NCBI GenBank assembly: GCA_012267605.1
Contig: JAAXGF010000176.1
Coordinates: 1 to 8,502, forward strand
Origin: Alphaproteobacteria bacterium
GTDB taxonomy: Bacteria; Pseudomonadota; Alphaproteobacteria; JAAXGF01
DNA: 8,502 bases
Reading direction: 5' to 3'
Shown here: positions 6,098 through 8,502 of the stretch, in pieces
How the letters are laid out: the number at the start of each line of letters is the position of its first letter
Numbering within the stretch: position 1 is the first letter of the stretch
Made by a program: the position numbers and the translations under genes
The notes under the pieces: generated by a model
Database searches by the model: none
What the model was told of the DNA's origin: nothing
The model's input: the letters and a program-made list of their open reading frames with translations, nothing else

Positions 6098-6367
6098 TCA
6101 GGAACGTTGCCTCCGGTCAGGACCGCGCCGATCCGTTCCGCGACGATCGCCTTGTCGCCTAGACCTGACGCGGCGCTCTCCGTTTCGGCGATCCGAACGG
6201 CTTCGTCGATCTTTTTTATCCATCGCAACGTACATCTGACCGCTCGCCCCTAGATAATCCGGTACAGCAAATTCTGTAGAAACATCCGTCACTGAACATT
6301 CGAAAAAGATGATTGATGGCGGTAAATCTTGGTCCCCAATGTGGGGCACGCCAAAATCCTGTCTCAT
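6098..6367 (-). CDS. Small protein with arginine-rich xRRxx pentad repeats
   Basis: The 89-residue frame is supported by a strong ribosome-binding site: GGAGG five bases before the ATG at 6367. The first 50 residues are mixed and slightly hydrophobic (PPSIIFFEC near 16-24) and match nothing I know. From about residue 53 the sequence is nearly all charged: DRR or a variant recurs at 53, 59, 64, 69, 74, 79 and 84, so the last copies have a regular five-residue spacing. Similar 'DRRxG' tracts occur in various proteobacterial proteins, often at an end of a larger protein, with no agreed function. Such a tail could bind nucleic acid or acidic lipid. It lies 171 bases downstream of the exported coiled-coil gene on the same strand and could be co-transcribed. 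Confidence 0.6.
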   Translation of the reverse strand: MRQDFGVPHIGDQDLPPSIIFFECSVTDVSTEFAVPDYLGASGQMYVAMDKKDRRSRSDRRNGERRVRSRRQGDRRGTDRRGPDRRQRS

Positions 6368-6538
6368 TCAAACCTCCAATAAACGAAGAATATTTTCAAT
6401 CTCCGATACCCGAGGTCAGCAATGCCGAAATTCAGCCGCCTCCCCCACGAGTTCGAAGCGATACCCAAAAAAGTCTAACACAGGAAACATACAAGCGCAA
6501 CATAGAACTGAGGAAACTGGCGATTTTCAATTGCACTC

Positions 6539-7039
6539 TTATTTGCTAAGTTGCCTTATAGTACTTAATTGCTCCTCGATCATCTTGTCTCTATTTTCTA
6601 TTTCTTGTTCTAGCTGTATTATTCGGTGTTGTAGTTCTTTTATTTTCTTCTCCGACTCATCTTTATTTGCCATTTGATTGGCTTCAAGGTTCCAGCGCCC
6701 GGTTTCTGCGCGTTCTTTACTCTTTTGAATTTCAAACTCAATGTAATAGGTGCTACGGTCCATCAGCCGCGCCGAACGGTCGTTGCCCTCATAGCGCCAC
6801 AGAGGATCCTTGTAGAGGTGGCTACACACTCGAGCTCTCATGCTCCAGCTCTGCGAATCCAAAAAATCGTACTCGCCGACCGCTTGGTAATAGGTCAAAT
6901 TCTCGCCGCACCAGTCGATATCGTTGGCCGACAATCGTTCCTCTGCCCTCAAGCCATGTGAAAAGCTGAAAGTCATGAATAAAATGGTTGCGGCAAAGAG
7001 ACACAACCTACCTAACCGGTACGATTTTTTTGGGTACAA
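6539..7039 (-). CDS. Exported protein with C-terminal coiled coil, function unknown
   Basis: The 166-residue protein has a basic N-terminus and a signal peptide (hydrophobic core about residues 12-26, cleavage near LRA at 30-32), a central domain with two cysteines (44 and 72), and a C-terminal helix. That helix is rich in E, K, Q and R and runs from about residue 100 to the end. From about 130 it shows heptad spacing (IKELQHRIIQLEQEIENR), which is typical of a coiled coil. The start is TTG at 7039, chosen because AAGGAG lies seven bases upstream; the only nearby ATG would cut the signal peptide in half. I do not recognise a family. A periplasmic, self-associating protein is the simplest reading. 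The DNA is more AT-rich than purC or the MsrA gene. Two proteins of unknown role follow in the same part of the window. Confidence 0.75.
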   Translation of the reverse strand: MYPKKSYRLGRLCLFAATILFMTFSFSHGLRAEERLSANDIDWCGENLTYYQAVGEYDFLDSQSWSMRARVCSHLYKDPLWRYEGNDRSARLMDRSTYYIEFEIQKSKERAETGRWNLEANQMANKDESEKKIKELQHRIIQLEQEIENRDKMIEEQLSTIRQLSK

Positions 7040-7129
7040 GCCAGAACTCCTTTCTTACCAAGCTCAGCGATGAATATCGCGCTTGGTGTATCCTGTTTCA
7101 ACGTATCCCCGTCCAAAGACCAGTTTTTT

Positions 7130-7150
7130 GGCACCATCGAGCAAGGTGCC
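7130..7150 (+). terminator. Hairpin downstream of thyX, orientation unclear
   Basis: GGCACC (7130-7135) and GGTGCC (7145-7150) form a perfect 6-bp stem with a 9-base loop. CTTTT follows on the plus strand. On the minus strand, the direction of thyX, it is followed by A's, so it fits a plus-strand terminator although no plus-strand gene reads into it. It may still mark the thyX transcript end. Confidence 0.35.
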
Positions 7151-7206
7151 CTTTTAAACACAAACTAATAACACGAACAATGCCGTTTCTCGATTCCGAT
7201 TTTTGA

Positions 7207-8145
7207 TTACTCGCCGGAACCCATCATCGCCATCAACTCCCGCCATTCACGCTTGCTCAACCCGCTGTCTTCTTGACAAACCCTCTCGCCAGCTGCCATT
7301 CGTTTTACGACCTCTAGCCCTGTTTTTGACAGCCGTATGCCACCCAACCCATATTCCATGAAAGCTTCATAGCACAAGGGCACCCAACGTCTCAGACTGT
7401 CTATCATCGCCTCCGCATAAACACGAATTTCATATTGCGCATGAGGATCTGCGCGTAAGCTCAGAAAATGCATTAAGTTATGAAGGTCGATCTTCCAATA
7501 CCACTGGGTATAAAAATTGAGACTAAGATTCATCCGCGCAAGTTCCCGGGCGAGACCATTTCGGTCATCCGCCAGAGTGATGCCGGCATCGTCTTGATTG
7601 AGCATCTCTGTGTAATGTGCATATGCGCGGCTCGCGTCCTCCCGTAACAAGTGGAGAACGCGCTTCGCCTCTTCCCCCTCGAGCCGCTCACCACGGCCCT
7701 GGCGATTACCCCGGGATTGGCTTGCTAAGTTGTCCGGTGCGGGCAAGTAGAATTCATTGTCGAGAATGGAATAACGAGCGGAATACTCGTTGACGTTCGC
7801 CGTACGGTGACGAATCCATTGGCGCGCGACGAAAATGGGGAGTTTCACGTGGTACTTGATTTCGCACATTTCGAACGGGGTCGAATGGCGGTGGCGCATG
7901 AGATAATTGATGAGTCCCCGATCTTCGCGCAACCGCCTGGTGCCACGCCCATACGAGACCCGGGCGGCCTGCACAACCGCCTCGTCGCTGCCCATATAGT
8001 CGATAACCCGGACAAATCCATGGTCCAAGATCGGAATTGCGTCGTAGAGAATTTCTTCCAACGCCGGCGCGACGGCGCGGCGCGTCGGATTAGATTCCGC
8101 ACGCTGAGCGGCAATTTCCGCTTGCTGGTCTGAATTTAGCGGCAT
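7207..8145 (-). CDS. thyX: Flavin-dependent thymidylate synthase
   Basis: ThyX makes dTMP from dUMP using FAD, NADPH and methylene-tetrahydrofolate, which it leaves as tetrahydrofolate rather than dihydrofolate; it acts in the cytosol. The protein of 312 residues shows the family signature RHRX7S as RHRTANVNEYS followed by ARY (residues 112-125), preceded by RQW. It also has the earlier block RHRHSTPFE (84-92), VSYGRGTR, and a C-terminal helix with NFYTQWYWKIDLHNLMHFLSLR for folate and flavin contacts. All expected parts are present. The ATG at 8145 has GAGG upstream at short spacing and starts the conserved length; the frame is open to 8268, but the extra 41 residues are not typical. It is divergent from ssrA, with about 190 bases between them. 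Confidence 0.97.
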   Translation of the reverse strand: MPLNSDQQAEIAAQRAESNPTRRAVAPALEEILYDAIPILDHGFVRVIDYMGSDEAVVQAARVSYGRGTRRLREDRGLINYLMRHRHSTPFEMCEIKYHVKLPIFVARQWIRHRTANVNEYSARYSILDNEFYLPAPDNLASQSRGNRQGRGERLEGEEAKRVLHLLREDASRAYAHYTEMLNQDDAGITLADDRNGLARELARMNLSLNFYTQWYWKIDLHNLMHFLSLRADPHAQYEIRVYAEAMIDSLRRWVPLCYEAFMEYGLGGIRLSKTGLEVVKRMAAGERVCQEDSGLSKREWRELMAMMGSGE

Positions 8146-8173
8146 GTTCCTCGCGTTCTCCCCGGTCGGTGTA

Positions 8174-8202
8174 GCGATAGTCTCGGATTTTGCGTATGGC
8201 AA
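8174..8202 (-). promoter_or_regulatory. Possible thyX promoter
   Basis: On the minus strand TTGCCA (8202 to 8197) and TATCGC (8179 to 8174) are separated by 17 bases, about 30 bases before the thyX start. The -10 match is weak. Confidence 0.25.
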
Positions 8203-8298
8203 GTAGGGAAACGAGCAATCCGCGGAAGATAACGGGGTTAGAATCGCTGACTCGTCTGGTTTTTCCACCGGATTCCCAGTTCCCTCGCAGGTTTACCC

Positions 8299-8327
8299 TT
8301 TGCAGGCGGAGAATTGAGCCCTATATT
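8299..8327 (+). promoter_or_regulatory. ssrA: Likely ssrA promoter
   Basis: TTTGCA (8299-8304) and TATATT (8322-8327) are 17 bases apart. This predicts a transcript start near 8334, just before the first hairpin of the tmRNA acceptor segment (8337-8353). Confidence 0.5.
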
Positions 8328-8333
8328 TTTACC

Positions 8334-8502
8334 GTTGGTTCGTTTCGCGAACCGACTATGGCGATAAACGGCGCATGGAATAAGCGTAGCGGACCCGGGG
8401 GCAGTGCCCGGCGCCTCCACCAATTCCTTCCATCGGCGGCATTTTGACACCGCGCGGTATCATCGAATGGGGGCGAAACAGGATCGACGTGCGTGGTAAA
8501 GG
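8334..8502 (+). ncRNA. ssrA: Circularly permuted two-piece tmRNA, coding part cut by the window end
   Basis: tmRNA, with SmpB, rescues stalled ribosomes and tags the unfinished protein. In the permuted form the acceptor piece is encoded first. Here it holds a 6-bp hairpin (GGTTCG 8337-8342 with CGAACC 8348-8353), a T-arm (CCGGG 8395-8399, loop GGCAGTG, CCCGG 8407-8411), the 3' acceptor strand CGCCTCC (8412-8418) and an encoded ACCA end (8419-8422). An intervening segment follows (8423-8468), then the coding piece beginning GGGGGCG (8469-8475) and the conserved-type GGATCGACG (8481-8489). GGGGGCG pairs with CGCCTCC over seven positions with one G-U pair, rejoining the acceptor stem. The tag reading frame is beyond the window. 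The T-loop lacks the usual TTCRA sequence. The minus-strand frame over this RNA (8238-8450) is a shadow. Confidence 0.87.

Noticed and set aside
8146..8268. 41-residue N-terminal extension of ThyX
   Set aside because: Not typical of the family and contains the likely promoter region; the ATG at 8145 has its own GAGG.
8238..8450. 70-residue minus-strand frame containing VEAPGTAPGSA
   Set aside because: It is the reverse complement of the tmRNA acceptor segment, a familiar false gene in genomes with permuted ssrA.
1..8502. CRISPR array, tRNA, insertion sequence or prophage
   Set aside because: No regularly spaced repeats, no complete tRNA cloverleaf other than the split tmRNA, no transposase, integrase or terminal inverted repeats seen.

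Overview
The window most likely comes from an alphaproteobacterium. The best evidence is at the right edge: a circularly permuted, two-piece tmRNA gene (ssrA), with the CCA-ending acceptor segment upstream of the GGGGGCG-starting coding segment. This layout is typical of Alphaproteobacteria but also occurs in some cyanobacteria and betaproteobacteria. A flavin-dependent thymidylate synthase (ThyX) and a PEP-CTERM protein add to a picture of a free-living, probably environmental Gram-negative cell. The species cannot be named from this sequence.

Layout, left to right. (1) 18-317, minus: the membrane-anchored N-terminus of what looks like an arylsulfotransferase-family protein, stopped early next to a probable one-base frameshift. 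(2) 318-970: no convincing gene. (3) 1022-1663, minus: an exported PEP-CTERM protein with a clear intrinsic terminator. (4) 1907-2869, minus: purC (SAICAR synthase), followed by two hairpins. (5) 2870-3403: mostly gene-free, with a 14-bp palindrome and a doubtful small ORF. (6) 3404-3844, minus: a two-CBS-domain protein. (7) 4115-5146, minus: a secreted fusion of a winged-helix-like domain with methionine sulfoxide reductase A. (8) 5653-6069, plus: a stand-alone, divergently transcribed paralogue of that exported winged-helix-like domain. (9) 6098-6367, minus: a small protein ending in arginine-rich 'xRRxx' pentads. (10) 6539-7039, minus: an exported coiled-coil protein with a TTG start. (11) 7207-8145, minus: thyX. 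(12) 8334-8502, plus: permuted ssrA, cut by the window end.

The housekeeping genes (purC, thyX, ssrA, CBS) frame an accessory stretch, about 4.1-7.0 kb, rich in exported proteins of unknown role. The most unusual item is the pair of exported winged-helix-like proteins. They are about half identical over 84 ungapped residues and share a C-terminal CX5C motif. One copy is fused to MsrA, and a strong internal ribosome-binding site lies just before the MsrA domain. Together these suggest a periplasmic redox or repair protein that may also yield a separate cytosolic MsrA. The function is inferred, not shown.
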